Shown: one piece after another, positions 18,691-27,568 of the stretch
Layout of the letters: each line of letters opens with the position of its first letter
Numbering within the stretch: the first letter of the stretch is position 1
Source of the DNA: Pseudomonas sp. MIACH
Lineage (GTDB): Bacteria; Pseudomonadota; Gammaproteobacteria; Pseudomonadales; Pseudomonadaceae
NCBI RefSeq assembly: GCF_001269925.1
Contig: NZ_LHVO01000018.1
Location: 124,001 to 188,000, forward strand
Direction of reading: 5' to 3'
Length of the DNA: 64,000 nt
The notes under the pieces: generated by a model
The model's database searches: none
Seen by the model: only the letters and a program-made list of their open reading frames with translations
What the model was told of the DNA's origin: nothing
Program-made: the position numbers and the translations under genes

Positions 18691-19593
18691 TCATGCACTC
18701 AGCAAGGCCTGGCAGCGCACTTGTAGAAACCGATGCAGCACTTTCACCCGCTCCGACACCTGCAGGCGATGAGGGCACATCAGGTTGAATGGGGTGGGTT
18801 CTCCCTGCCAGTCCGGCAGCAGATGCACCAGGCGTCCGGCCTTAAGATCCCGGGCGATATCCAGGTTGGCCTTGTAGGCAATGCCGTGGCCAGCCAGCGC
18901 CCAGCGCCGCACAATTTCGCCGTCATCGCTCAGGTAGTCGCCGGTCACCTCTACTTCCTGCAACGTGGTGCCTTGTCGAAAGTACCAGGTGCTGTTGGCC
19001 CGGCCCTGGCGCATGTACCGCAGCGTGTTGTGCTGCGCCAACTCCGCCGGTGTGCGCGGCGTACCGTGGCGGGCCAGGTATTCGGGGCTCGCACAGGCCA
19101 GGCGTTGGTGATCCGGCACCACCGGCAGCGCCACCAGGCTGGAGTCACGGGGGACGCCGAAGCGCAGGGCGATATCGACGGTATCGCGGAACAGGTCGGC
19201 ATTGCTGTCGTTAAGCAGCAATTGCAGGCGGATGTGCGGGTGTTCCAGCTTGAACTCATCCAGCCAGCCCAGGACCACATTGCGGCCAAAATCCGAGGGC
19301 GCGGCCAACTGCAACAGGCCGGTCAGGCCCTGGCTCTGCTGCTTGAGCGCTTGCTCGCCTTCGGCCAATGCGGCCAGCGCTTCGCGCACGCTGTCGAGGT
19401 AGCGGCGACCTTCTTCGGTCAGGCGCATGCTGCGGGTGGAGCGTGCCAGCAGGCGGGTGCCCAACCGGGTTTCCAGGCGCTTGAGGGCGATGCTGGCCGC
19501 TGCGGGGGTCAGGCCCAGCCCACGTGCGGCGGCAGACAGGCTGCCCGTATCGGCGGTGCGCACGAAGACTTCAAGGTCGAGGATTGAGCTCAT
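18691..19593 (-). CDS. LysR-family transcriptional regulator (pairs with divergent SDR gene)
   Basis: 300 residues. The N-terminal helix-turn-helix is SLSAAARGLGLTPAAASIALKRLE, followed by LARSTRSMRLTEEGRRYLD, typical of the CrgA/DmlR branch of LysR proteins. The effector domain runs from about 90. It is divergent from the SDR gene. The intergenic region carries an inverted repeat that may be its operator. Confidence 0.93.
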   Translation of the reverse strand: MSSILDLEVFVRTADTGSLSAAARGLGLTPAAASIALKRLETRLGTRLLARSTRSMRLTEEGRRYLDSVREALAALAEGEQALKQQSQGLTGLLQLAAPSDFGRNVVLGWLDEFKLEHPHIRLQLLLNDSNADLFRDTVDIALRFGVPRDSSLVALPVVPDHQRLACASPEYLARHGTPRTPAELAQHNTLRYMRQGRANSTWYFRQGTTLQEVEVTGDYLSDDGEIVRRWALAGHGIAYKANLDIARDLKAGRLVHLLPDWQGEPTPFNLMCPHRLQVSERVKVLHRFLQVRCQALLSA

Positions 19594-19597
19594 TTGT

Positions 19598-19637
19598 AAA
19601 AATCCTTTAAAGATCTTGTCGTTTTACCGGGATTTTT
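19598..19637. promoter_or_regulatory. Inverted repeat in the LysR-SDR intergenic region
   Basis: AAAAATCC (19598-19605) and GGATTTTT (19630-19637) are perfect reverse complements 24 bases apart, with a smaller near-palindrome ATCCTTTAAAGAT between them. The position between divergent starts suits a LysR operator; this is inference. Confidence 0.3.
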
Positions 19638-19695
19638 CGCCGATTGCCAAGCTGGGAAGATGAACGCTCACTTTCTGACCCAGGACACTTCTTCC

Positions 19696-20400
19696 ATGAC
19701 TTCTTCCCTCAACGGTAAAACAGTCATCGTGATCGGCGGCAGCAGCGGGATCGGCGCCGCCGTGGCCAAGGCCGCCGCCGCTCGTGGCGCACAGGTGGTA
19801 TTGGCGGGGCGGCGTGTGACGTCGGGCAGCGAAAACGGCCTGCGCAGCGAACCCGTGGACGTCACCGATGCCGCCTCCCTGCAACGCTTGTTTGAAACCG
19901 TCGGACGGTTTGACCACCTGGTGTACACCTCTGGTCCCTCAGTGCGCGCCAAGACCTTGAGCGAAACCGACCTCGACGAGGCCCAGGACAACTTCAACGT
20001 GAAACTCTGGGGGGCGCTGCGGGCGATCCAACAGGCGCTGCCTTTCCTCGATGAGCGCGGCAGCATCAGCCTGACCTCCGGACAACTGGGGCGCAAATTG
20101 GCGCCGGGCCAGTTCATCAAAGTCGGTATCAACGCGGCCACTGAAGCCCTGGGCAAGCAGTTGGCCAAGGAGTTGGCGCCGCGCCGCGTCAACGTGGTGA
20201 GTCCCGGTGTGATTGATACCCCGGCGTATGCGGGGTTGGCCGAGGACCAGCGCCTGGCGATGTTTGCCAAGGCCGGTGCGGCATTGCCGGTGGGGCGCGT
20301 CGGGCAGGCAGAGGAAGTGGCGGCGGGGTATGTGCTGGCCATGGAAAACGGCTACATGACCGGTGCTGTCATTGATATCGACGGCGGCGGGCTGCTGTAA
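19696..20400 (+). CDS. Short-chain dehydrogenase/reductase-fold protein lacking the usual Tyr-Lys pair
   Basis: 234 residues. The nucleotide-binding TVIVIGGSSGIGAAVAK motif is intact. The catalytic Ser region is SISLTSGQLG, but the expected Y-x-x-x-K is replaced by GQFIKVGINAATEAL. It belongs to a known non-canonical SDR subgroup and may use a different mechanism or not be an oxidoreductase. AGGA lies ten bases before the ATG at 19696. An in-frame ATG at 19660 would add 12 residues but lacks a well-spaced ribosome site. It is divergent from LysR. Confidence 0.88.
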   Translation: MTSSLNGKTVIVIGGSSGIGAAVAKAAAARGAQVVLAGRRVTSGSENGLRSEPVDVTDAASLQRLFETVGRFDHLVYTSGPSVRAKTLSETDLDEAQDNFNVKLWGALRAIQQALPFLDERGSISLTSGQLGRKLAPGQFIKVGINAATEALGKQLAKELAPRRVNVVSPGVIDTPAYAGLAEDQRLAMFAKAGAALPVGRVGQAEEVAAGYVLAMENGYMTGAVIDIDGGGLL

Positions 20401-20412
20401 ACACGGGGCTAA

Positions 20413-20456
20413 ATGTGGGAGGGGGCAAGTCGAATCGTCGCACCGCCCTCCCACAT
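20413..20456. repeat. Intergenic palindromic element (REP-like)
   Basis: ATGTGGGAGGG (20413-20423) and CCCTCCCACAT (20446-20456) are perfect inverted repeats around a 22-base centre, between the convergent SDR and MFS genes. The same arms recur at 56699-56731. Confidence 0.7.
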
Positions 20457-20464
20457 AGACCGCG

Positions 20465-21775
20465 TTATACCTTCAAGGTCCGCGTCATCCGCAGCGCCAA
20501 CACACTACCGGCCACAATCACCGCCGCCAGCAGGTACAGCGCCACATCCGTGGATCCGGTGGCATCCTTCACAAAACCGACGATATATGGGCTGAGGAAG
20601 CCGGCCATCTGGCCCATGGAGTTGATCAGCGCGAGGCCACCGGCCGCTGCACCGGCACTGAGCATGGCGGTCGGCACCGGCCAGAACATCGGCAGGCCGG
20701 TGAGGGCGCCCATGGTGGCGATGGTCAGGCCGAGGATGGCAATAGCCGGCGTTGTGGCGAAGTTCACCGCGATCACCAGGCCGATGGCGCCCATCAACAT
20801 CGGCACGACAAGATGCCAGCGGCGCTCTTTGCGCAAGTCCGCCGAGCGACCCACCAGCAGCATGAAGACGGCGGCGAGCAGATACGGAATAGCACTGAGC
20901 CAGCCGATCACCAGATTATCGCTGAAGCCCAGGTTCTTGATGATCGACGGCAGCCAGAAGTTGATGGCGTACACGCCGCTCTGGATGCAGAAGTAGATCA
21001 GTCCGAATGCCCAGATCGCCGGGTTCTTGAACACTTCACCGAGTGAATCGGTGCTGGTTTTCGGCTTGTTCGCCAGGTCGGTGGCCTGGTCGGCTTCCAG
21101 CACTGCGCGCTCGTGGGGCTTGAGCCACTTGGCGTGGGCAAAGCTGTCGCTGAGGAGGAAGTAGGCGAGGGCGCCGAGGATCACAGTCGGGATGCCTTGC
21201 AGCAGGAACATCCACTGCCAGCCCGCCAAGCCACCTTGGCCGGCAGCGAAGTGGTTGAGGATCCAGCCGGAAAACGGGCTACCAAGCAAACCCGAGACCG
21301 GGATCGCCGACATGAACAGCGCCATGATCCGCCCACGGCGGAACGTCGGGAACCACTGCGAGAGGTACAGCACCACACCGGGGAAGAAGCCGGCTTCAGC
21401 CGCACCGGTAAACAGGCGCAAGGTGTAGAAATGCGTCGGCGTGGTGACAAACAGCAGGCAGGTGGACAGTGTGCCCCAGACGATCATCATCAATGCAATC
21501 CAGCGCCGCGGACCGAACCGGGTCAGCGCCAGGTTGCTCGGCACGCCACACAGCACGTAGCCGATAAAGAAGATCCCGGCACCCAGGCCGTATACGGTTT
21601 CGCTGAATTTCAGTGCATCGAGCATCTGCAACTTGGCAAAGCCAACGTTGACCCGGTCGAGGTAGTTGAACAGATAGCAGATGAAAATGAAGGGGATCAA
21701 GCGCAGGGTAACGCGCTTGTAGATGGCGTTTTTATCGTCATCGGTGGCCAGTGTGACAGCGGCGCTCTGTGACAT
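20465..21775 (-). CDS. MFS transporter, anion:cation symporter family (sugar-acid type)
   Basis: 436 residues with twelve predicted helices in two halves. The opening KRVTLRLIPFIFICYLFNYLDRVNVGFAKLQM is the hallmark of ACS-family permeases (glucarate, galactonate, tartrate and phthalate carriers). Between helices 2 and 3 it has LTRFGPRRWIALMMIVWG. It is divergent from the CdaR-type regulator and glycerate kinase, so a sugar diacid or hydroxy acid is the likely substrate. Confidence 0.92.
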   Translation of the reverse strand: MSQSAAVTLATDDDKNAIYKRVTLRLIPFIFICYLFNYLDRVNVGFAKLQMLDALKFSETVYGLGAGIFFIGYVLCGVPSNLALTRFGPRRWIALMMIVWGTLSTCLLFVTTPTHFYTLRLFTGAAEAGFFPGVVLYLSQWFPTFRRGRIMALFMSAIPVSGLLGSPFSGWILNHFAAGQGGLAGWQWMFLLQGIPTVILGALAYFLLSDSFAHAKWLKPHERAVLEADQATDLANKPKTSTDSLGEVFKNPAIWAFGLIYFCIQSGVYAINFWLPSIIKNLGFSDNLVIGWLSAIPYLLAAVFMLLVGRSADLRKERRWHLVVPMLMGAIGLVIAVNFATTPAIAILGLTIATMGALTGLPMFWPVPTAMLSAGAAAGGLALINSMGQMAGFLSPYIVGFVKDATGSTDVALYLLAAVIVAGSVLALRMTRTLKV

Positions 21776-21863
21776 GGGAATCTCTCTTTATTATGATTTT
21801 TCGCGATGCGAGGGTAACGTTGATCGCCCAACGAGTCTCGGTCACGTGGCGGGGTGCTGTCTT

Positions 21864-21877
21864 TGTGCTTGCGCACA
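21864..21877. promoter_or_regulatory. Candidate operator between MFS and CdaR-type genes
   Basis: TGTGC-TTGC-GCACA is a perfect 5-base inverted repeat in the divergent intergenic region, about 70 bases before the regulator start. Link to CdaR is inference. Confidence 0.3.
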
Positions 21878-21948
21878 GTGATGGATACTTTGCGCTGTGC
21901 CGATGAACAACCACGCTTTTGAGGACTTTCTTTCAAGGAGATGGCCGC

Positions 21949-23055
21949 ATGTTCGAGCTGGATCATGACCTGGCGCAGGATATTGTCGATAGGACCATGG
22001 CGATCCTGCCCTACAACGTCAATGTCATGGACAGCCAAGGCCTGATCCTCGGCAGCGGCGAACCCGAGCGGATCAACACCCGCCACGAAGGAGCACAATT
22101 GGTGCTGGCCAATGGTCGCGTGGTCGAGATCGACGGCCAGACTGCCAAGCATCTCAAGGGCGTGCAGCCCGGCATCAACCTGCCGCTGATGCACGATCAG
22201 CGCTTGATCGGCGTGCTGGGCATCACCGGCGAGCCGGAGGGCTTGCGCACGTACGCCGAGTTGGTGCGCATGACCGCCGAGATGCTGGTCAGCCACCGGC
22301 ATCAGCAGGTTGAGCAACAATGGCGTCGCCAGCGGTGCGACGATCTACTGGCCTTGTTGCTGGCCGACGGTGGCGACTCACCGCGCCTGGTCGATGAAGC
22401 CCAGCAATTGGGGCTCAAGCCGCAGATGACGCGCACGCCGTACCTGTTCGAACTGGGCGTGGGGCAATCGGCGGACGCTCTGAGCGCCTGGCTGACGTCG
22501 CGCTACCCGGACAGTTGGTGCGTCAGCTCGGCGCAGTTTTCCCTGTTGTGGTGCCGACCTGCTGCGGTGCCGGTCGACAATCCGCGCCTGCTGGACAAGC
22601 TCGAAAGCCTCGGCTGGAACATCCTGCGCGTGGCCGTGGGCGGACAGGCCGATGGTCTGCCGGGCCTGCGCCGTTGTTATCGGCGCGTCGGCGACTTGCT
22701 GGCCTATGGTCGCGATGTGCTGCCGCAGTCGCAGCTGTTGACCCTCAACCGTTACCGCTTGCCCGTGATGCTCTGGCGTCATCGCAACGACGATGCCCTC
22801 GACGAACTGCTCAACCCCTTGCGCAAGGTGCTGGCCAAGGACAATAACGGGCAATTCCTCGCCACGCTGCGCAGTTGGTGCGAACACGACGGGCAAAGCC
22901 AGGCCTGTGCCGATGCCCTGGGCATTCACCGCAACAGCCTGCGCTACCGCATGGAGCGCATCGCCGAACTCAGCGGCGTCGACCCGTTGACCCTGGATGG
23001 CATGCTGGCGCTGTACCTCGGCGTGCAGCTATTGCCCCAGGCTTTGTCGGAATGA
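21949..23055 (+). CDS. cdaR: CdaR-family sugar-diacid utilisation regulator
   Basis: 368 residues. The N-terminal diacid-recognition domain (about 1-135, DIVDRTMAILPYNVNVMDSQGLILGSG) is followed by a GGDEF-like/CdaR middle region and the C-terminal PucR-type helix-turn-helix (ADALGIHRNSLRYRMERIAELSG). In E. coli CdaR activates D-glucarate, galactarate and glycerate genes. Here it sits directly upstream of glycerate kinase and divergent from a matching permease. The start at 21949 has AAGGAG eight bases upstream. Confidence 0.92.
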   Translation: MFELDHDLAQDIVDRTMAILPYNVNVMDSQGLILGSGEPERINTRHEGAQLVLANGRVVEIDGQTAKHLKGVQPGINLPLMHDQRLIGVLGITGEPEGLRTYAELVRMTAEMLVSHRHQQVEQQWRRQRCDDLLALLLADGGDSPRLVDEAQQLGLKPQMTRTPYLFELGVGQSADALSAWLTSRYPDSWCVSSAQFSLLWCRPAAVPVDNPRLLDKLESLGWNILRVAVGGQADGLPGLRRCYRRVGDLLAYGRDVLPQSQLLTLNRYRLPVMLWRHRNDDALDELLNPLRKVLAKDNNGQFLATLRSWCEHDGQSQACADALGIHRNSLRYRMERIAELSGVDPLTLDGMLALYLGVQLLPQALSE

Positions 23056-23146
23056 ACAACAAACCTTACCCGCACTTGTGCATCGGACCGGCGTCATCGG
23101 CGGTGCCAACTGGCAGCATGGGCGTCATAAAAACCGGAGAAAGCCC

Positions 23147-24286
23147 ATGAAAATCATCATCGCCCCCGACTCGTTCAAGGACAGCCTGAGTGCCGAGGGC
23201 GTCGCCCAGGCCGTTGCCGAAGGGTTGGCGCAGGTCTGGCCGGATGCACAGGTGATCCAGTGTCCGATGGCAGATGGTGGTGAAGGTACGGTGGATGCGG
23301 TACTCGCGGCCTGTCACGGCCAATTGCGCCGCCAGGCCGTGCGTGGGCCTCTGGGCGCTGCGGTTGAAGCGCGCTGGGGCTGGTTGGCCGACAGCCACAC
23401 CGCAATCATCGAAATGGCCGAAGCCAGCGGCCTGCAGTTGGTCCCTCCAGGCCAGCGCGACGCATGCACCACCAGCACCTATGGCACTGGCGAGCTGATC
23501 CGCGCGGCCCTGGACCTGGGTGCCCAGCGCATCATCCTGGCGATTGGCGGCAGCGCCACCAACGATGGCGGTGCGGGTGCGATGCAAGCCCTGGGTGTGC
23601 AACTGTTCGACGCTGCTGAACAGGCCTTGCCACCCGGAGGCCTGGCCTTGTCACGATTGGCGCATATCAACCTGGAACACCTTGACCCGCGCCTGGCCGA
23701 GGTACGCTTTGAAATCGCCGCCGATGTGAACAACCCACTGTGCGGCCCTCACGGCGCCTCGGCGATATTCGGCCCGCAAAAAGGCGCCAACCCCGAGCAG
23801 GTGCAACAACTGGACGCCGCCCTCGGCCACTTCGCCGATCACTGCGCCAACGTCCTGCCCAAGGACGTGCGCGACGAACCCGGCAGCGGCGCCGCCGGCG
23901 GCCTGGGTTTCGCCGCCAAGGCGTTCCTCGGTGCGCAGTTCCGCGCGGGCGTGGAAGTCGTCGCCGAACTGGTGGGACTTGACGAGGCCGTCCGCGGCGC
24001 CGATCTGGTCATCACCGGCGAAGGCCGCTTCGACGCCCAGACCCTGCGCGGCAAAACCCCCTTCGGCGTGGCCCGTATCGCCCGGCAACACAGCGTCCCG
24101 GTGATCGTCATCGCCGGCACCCTGGGCGACGGCTATGAGCAGATGTACGCCCATGGCGTGGATGCAGCCTTCGCCTTGCCAAGCGGCCCGATGAGTCTGG
24201 AGCAGGCCTGCAGCGAGGCCCCGCGTTTGCTGCGCGAGCGCGCGGCGGATATTGCGCGGGTGTGGCGCGTGGCGGCGCGGGGCTGA
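23147..24286 (+). CDS. garK: Glycerate kinase
   Basis: 379 residues, the GarK/GlxK family. It phosphorylates D-glycerate (to 2-phosphoglycerate in the E. coli family members) at the end of glucarate/galactarate and glyoxylate routes. MKIIIAPDSFKDSLSAEGVA at the N-terminus, QCPMADGGEGTVDA, ILAIGGSATNDGGAG and LVITGEGRFDAQTLRGKTP are family blocks. GGAGA lies about seven bases upstream. It follows cdaR by 91 bases, probably one operon. No glucarate dehydratase or aldolase gene is in the window. Confidence 0.94.
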   Translation: MKIIIAPDSFKDSLSAEGVAQAVAEGLAQVWPDAQVIQCPMADGGEGTVDAVLAACHGQLRRQAVRGPLGAAVEARWGWLADSHTAIIEMAEASGLQLVPPGQRDACTTSTYGTGELIRAALDLGAQRIILAIGGSATNDGGAGAMQALGVQLFDAAEQALPPGGLALSRLAHINLEHLDPRLAEVRFEIAADVNNPLCGPHGASAIFGPQKGANPEQVQQLDAALGHFADHCANVLPKDVRDEPGSGAAGGLGFAAKAFLGAQFRAGVEVVAELVGLDEAVRGADLVITGEGRFDAQTLRGKTPFGVARIARQHSVPVIVIAGTLGDGYEQMYAHGVDAAFALPSGPMSLEQACSEAPRLLRERAADIARVWRVAARG

Positions 24287-24388
24287 TAGAGGCAGACCTT
24301 GGCGTCGTGACAGATCTGTCGATAATTACTATGATCCGTGCTTACTTTGAAGACTGGCTGACCTGGCCGGGCACGTTGGAAGCCGATC

Positions 24389-25663
24389 ATGCAGATCAAG
24401 CGTTTTACTCTCGTCAATTTCCGCGGTATCGAGCACATGGAGCTCGATTTCGAGGGTAAGAAGACTGTCGCTTTGGTGGGCGTCAATGGGGTGGGCAAGT
24501 CTTCGATTCTGGATGCGTTGGCGATTACGCTTTCGAATTTGACGGCACGTATGGTTGGTCAACCTTCTAAATCAAGGACGATCTCGAAAGACGACATCAA
24601 GGTTGGGGCCGAATACACACGCTTGCACGTGGAGACAAAGCTGTTTGAAAACTACGACGTAGATTGGGCAATTGCCCTGAATCGAAAAGCCGGCAAACAT
24701 CCACGTGAGCGCAGCAGTGATTTGTCTCGATTGAATGACGCTGCTGATGGCGTTGAATATGGCATCAATCAGCGCGAGTTTGAGGGGGGCGGACCAATAG
24801 AATTGCCGTTGGCCGTTTACTATGACGTTCATCGAGCGGTGTTAGACGTACCCTTACGCGTCCGCGAACGTCTGGAAAATGCTATTGCTGAAGGGTATGA
24901 CGACGCGCTCGGGCATGGCGGCGCCGACTTCAAACGGTTCTTTATCTGGTTCCGTAATCAAGAAGACCTGGAAAATGAAAACAGCAGGGATACCCCTGGC
25001 TATAGAGACCCTGCGCTTTCTGTTGTTCGCCGGGCAATTGAAACCTTTACTGGATTCAAGGATGTGCGGATTCGCCGTAAGCCAGCATTGAGAATGACCG
25101 TCCTAAAAGGCAGCCTTGAATTCAACGTGTTGCAGCTTTCGGATGGAGAGAAATGTTTGTTGGCATTGGTCGGAGACCTTGCCCGCCGACTTACATTGCT
25201 TAATTGTGAAGTAATTGATCCATTAGAAGGAAAGGGTGTTGTCCTAATCGACGAACTGGACCTTCACCTCCACCCAGGTTGGCAACGCACCGTTGTCGCC
25301 AACCTGGAAAAAACCTTCCCCAACTGCCAATTCATTATCACCACCCACTCTCCGCAAATACTGGGTGAACTTCCTGCTGAGGCGGTGATGCTGCTCAAGG
25401 AGGGCAACTATTTCGGTCATCCGGAGCGCTCACTGGGCCTTCGAAGTGGGGAGGTCATAGAGGAGTTGATGGGTGGGTTGGCCCAAAACCAAGACGTCAG
25501 CCAGCAACTCAGAACAATCCACCTTGACCTCGACGACGACAATCTTGAATCCGCCCAGGCTAAACTCGCGAAATTGCGCGAACAGGTCGGAAAAATCCCT
25601 GATGTCCTTGAAGCCCAAGCCAGTATTGACTCTCTGAGGTCGCTAGAAGAGGGCGGCGCGTGA
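24389..25663 (+). CDS. ptuA: Septu-type AAA/ABC-like ATPase (PtuA-like)
   Basis: 424 residues of the COG3950/RecF-SMC-like ATPase class. It has Walker A GVNGVGKSS at 31-39, signature-like LQLSDGEK near 250, Walker B VVLIDELDLHLHP near 285 and the switch ITTHSPQ near 317. A C-terminal helical stretch (about 370-424) may contact the nuclease. The pairing with the HNH gene overlapping by four bases is that of Septu anti-phage systems, in which PtuA senses infection and holds PtuB. Base composition is visibly less GC-rich and codons are mixed (AAA, TTG, GAT) unlike the flanks, suggesting acquisition. No reverse transcriptase is beside it, so it is not a retron-Ec78 type. Confidence 0.82.
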   Translation: MQIKRFTLVNFRGIEHMELDFEGKKTVALVGVNGVGKSSILDALAITLSNLTARMVGQPSKSRTISKDDIKVGAEYTRLHVETKLFENYDVDWAIALNRKAGKHPRERSSDLSRLNDAADGVEYGINQREFEGGGPIELPLAVYYDVHRAVLDVPLRVRERLENAIAEGYDDALGHGGADFKRFFIWFRNQEDLENENSRDTPGYRDPALSVVRRAIETFTGFKDVRIRRKPALRMTVLKGSLEFNVLQLSDGEKCLLALVGDLARRLTLLNCEVIDPLEGKGVVLIDELDLHLHPGWQRTVVANLEKTFPNCQFIITTHSPQILGELPAEAVMLLKEGNYFGHPERSLGLRSGEVIEELMGGLAQNQDVSQQLRTIHLDLDDDNLESAQAKLAKLREQVGKIPDVLEAQASIDSLRSLEEGGA

Positions 25664-26379
25664 GGTCTATCAAAAAAGGCGCCGAGCCACGCGCGCTGAT
25701 TGAATGGAAAAGAGAAAACCGCAATACGCCGCATAACCTCTACTACGGCAGGGGCAGCAGCTTCCCGAGTGAGCACGTTCGTCAGGCACTCCTGAAGGAG
25801 CAGTTTCATTTGTGCGCCTACACCTTGCGGCGGTTGCCCACTGCGACCGAATGCCAGGCAAAGGGGCAGGGCACACAATTCAGCTGCCACATTGAGCATG
25901 TCCTTGCACAAACGCATCACGAGGCTGACAGCATCGCCTACGACAATTTGGTGGCGTGTTATCCATCCAGCCAAACCAAGATGGCTTGTGGTTATGGTGC
26001 CGTGGAAAAAGCCGACTACGATGTGGCCCGAAAGCCCTTCGTTTCTCCGCTGTCAGCCAATGTCGAGCGCCAGTTTCGATATTCCAGTGATGGCTACGTA
26101 GAAGGTCTGACACCTGACGCTGTTGCCACCGTCGAGGTTCTTAAACTCAATCACCCAACGCTGGTAAACGATAGGGCCGCCGTTATTAGAGGTCGATTGC
26201 GACCACGCGGCACTCCGATCACTGCCGCTGCTGCCCGGCGCCTGGCAGACGACGTCAATTCACCCGATGCCCAGCATTGCCTTCCCGAATACTGCCAGGC
26301 ACTCAAGCAACAGGCTGAACGTCACGCACAGCGTCTCGAAAAGTATGCAGCCCGGGTTCGCGGCCAAGCCAGGCCCTGA
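25660..26379 (+). CDS. ptuB: Septu-type HNH endonuclease (PtuB-like, TIGR02646-like)
   Basis: 239 residues from a GTG that overlaps the ATPase stop. The HNH core is seen as C52-A-Y-T, H77-I-E-H80, Y94-D-N96-L-V-A-C100 and M-A-C110-G. In relatives I remember the first element is C-x-Y-C, so a Thr stands where a second zinc Cys would be expected. The predicted role is cleavage of DNA when released or activated by the partner ATPase. The C-terminal third is basic and helical. It is lower in GC than the neighbours, like its partner. Confidence 0.8.
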   Translation: MRSIKKGAEPRALIEWKRENRNTPHNLYYGRGSSFPSEHVRQALLKEQFHLCAYTLRRLPTATECQAKGQGTQFSCHIEHVLAQTHHEADSIAYDNLVACYPSSQTKMACGYGAVEKADYDVARKPFVSPLSANVERQFRYSSDGYVEGLTPDAVATVEVLKLNHPTLVNDRAAVIRGRLRPRGTPITAAAARRLADDVNSPDAQHCLPEYCQALKQQAERHAQRLEKYAARVRGQARP

Positions 26380-26442
26380 GTACTACCGTCTTAAACAGTG
26401 AACATGGGACAATCCGCGTCTTTTTCGACACGGAGAGTCCCC

Positions 26443-27507
26443 ATGCTGCGCCCCGTCCTCCTGGCTCTGCTGCTGACCGGCACCGCCACCCATGCCTTCG
26501 CTCAACCTGCCGCTGAATCCGTGCCGTTGCTGCGGGAAATCAAAAACTGGGTCACCGGTTGCGACAACCTGCGCAATTGCCATGCCCTCAGCGCACCCAG
26601 TGGCGTTAATGAAGAAGACTACAGCGGCCTGACCTTACATATCTGGCATCAGGCCGGTCCCGAAGGGCATCTACGCTTGCGCTTTGACCATCGCGGTGAA
26701 GCGTTGGACCTGTCGACCTTGCTGTTGGACGGTCAGCCGCTGGTCCTGGAGCTGACCCGGGATTTGCACGTAGAGCTGGATGATCAGGGCGGCGATCCCG
26801 AGGTGCAGTCTTACGGTGTGATCGAGGACGCAGCGGCGCGGCGCTGGTTGCAGCGTTTGCGCAGTGGCCAGCGCCTGCAATTGCCGGGGGATGAGCAGGC
26901 GCATGTGTCGCTGAGCGGCCTGAGCGCTTCGCTGCTGTTGATGGATGCGGTGCAGGGGCGGGTGGATAACGTGACGGCGCTGGCACGCCCCGGAAAAGCT
27001 CCGGCCAGTGAGGTACCGCCGCGCTTGCCGACGCCGGTGTTGCGCAAGTTCCCTGCGCCGCCGGCGTTGACCGCGCAAGAGCAGGCCGGTCTGGTGGCCG
27101 CCGCGTTGCAGGCCGTGACGCCGGAGGAGGGGGAGCCCGAGGCAAAGGCCGGGGCGCTGACGGCACAACAGGCGATGACGGTGGTGCGTTACGACTGCGC
27201 GGCCTACAACTGTGAGTTCGATGTGGTCAGCCGCCAGCGTCAGGCGCCCTATGCCCAAACGCCGCTGGAGCTTGAGCCCTTGCCCTTGGATGGCGCCGCG
27301 CTGCAAGGCTGGGTGGGGTATGACGAAGCCACTGGCACCCTGAGTTATTTCTACAAGCAGCGCGGGATCGGTGACTGTGGCGGCGGTGGCGTCTGGGTGT
27401 TTGACGGCAAGGCGTTCCAGCTCAGTGAGTTTCATATGATGCCGCGCTGCACCGGTGTCGGTTACGGCGATTGGCCGTCGTTGTGGACGACTGCGCCAGC
27501 GCCCTAG
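26443..27507 (+). CDS. DUF1176-family exported protein
   Basis: 354 residues. The signal peptide ends THAFA before QPAAESVPLLREIKNW. Family blocks: WVTGCDNLRNCHALSA near the start of the mature part and the C-terminal RGIGDCGGGGVWVFDGKAFQLSEF with MMPRCTGV. Conserved cysteine pairs suggest disulfides in the periplasm. The function of DUF1176 is not known. GGAG lies about eight bases before the chosen start; an upstream in-frame ATG (26404) is weaker. It is normal in GC, so the foreign-looking block ends before it. Confidence 0.88.
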   Translation: MLRPVLLALLLTGTATHAFAQPAAESVPLLREIKNWVTGCDNLRNCHALSAPSGVNEEDYSGLTLHIWHQAGPEGHLRLRFDHRGEALDLSTLLLDGQPLVLELTRDLHVELDDQGGDPEVQSYGVIEDAAARRWLQRLRSGQRLQLPGDEQAHVSLSGLSASLLLMDAVQGRVDNVTALARPGKAPASEVPPRLPTPVLRKFPAPPALTAQEQAGLVAAALQAVTPEEGEPEAKAGALTAQQAMTVVRYDCAAYNCEFDVVSRQRQAPYAQTPLELEPLPLDGAALQGWVGYDEATGTLSYFYKQRGIGDCGGGGVWVFDGKAFQLSEFHMMPRCTGVGYGDWPSLWTTAPAP

Positions 27508-27568
27508 CCAGGGGGCGGGCATGGCCTCTACACTGGCCGGCCACTTGTATTTCAAAGGATGAAACACA

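Noticed and set aside
24287..24388. Retron-type reverse transcriptase or ncRNA beside ptuAB
   Set aside because: Only about 100 bases lie between garK and the ATPase gene and no reverse transcriptase is nearby.
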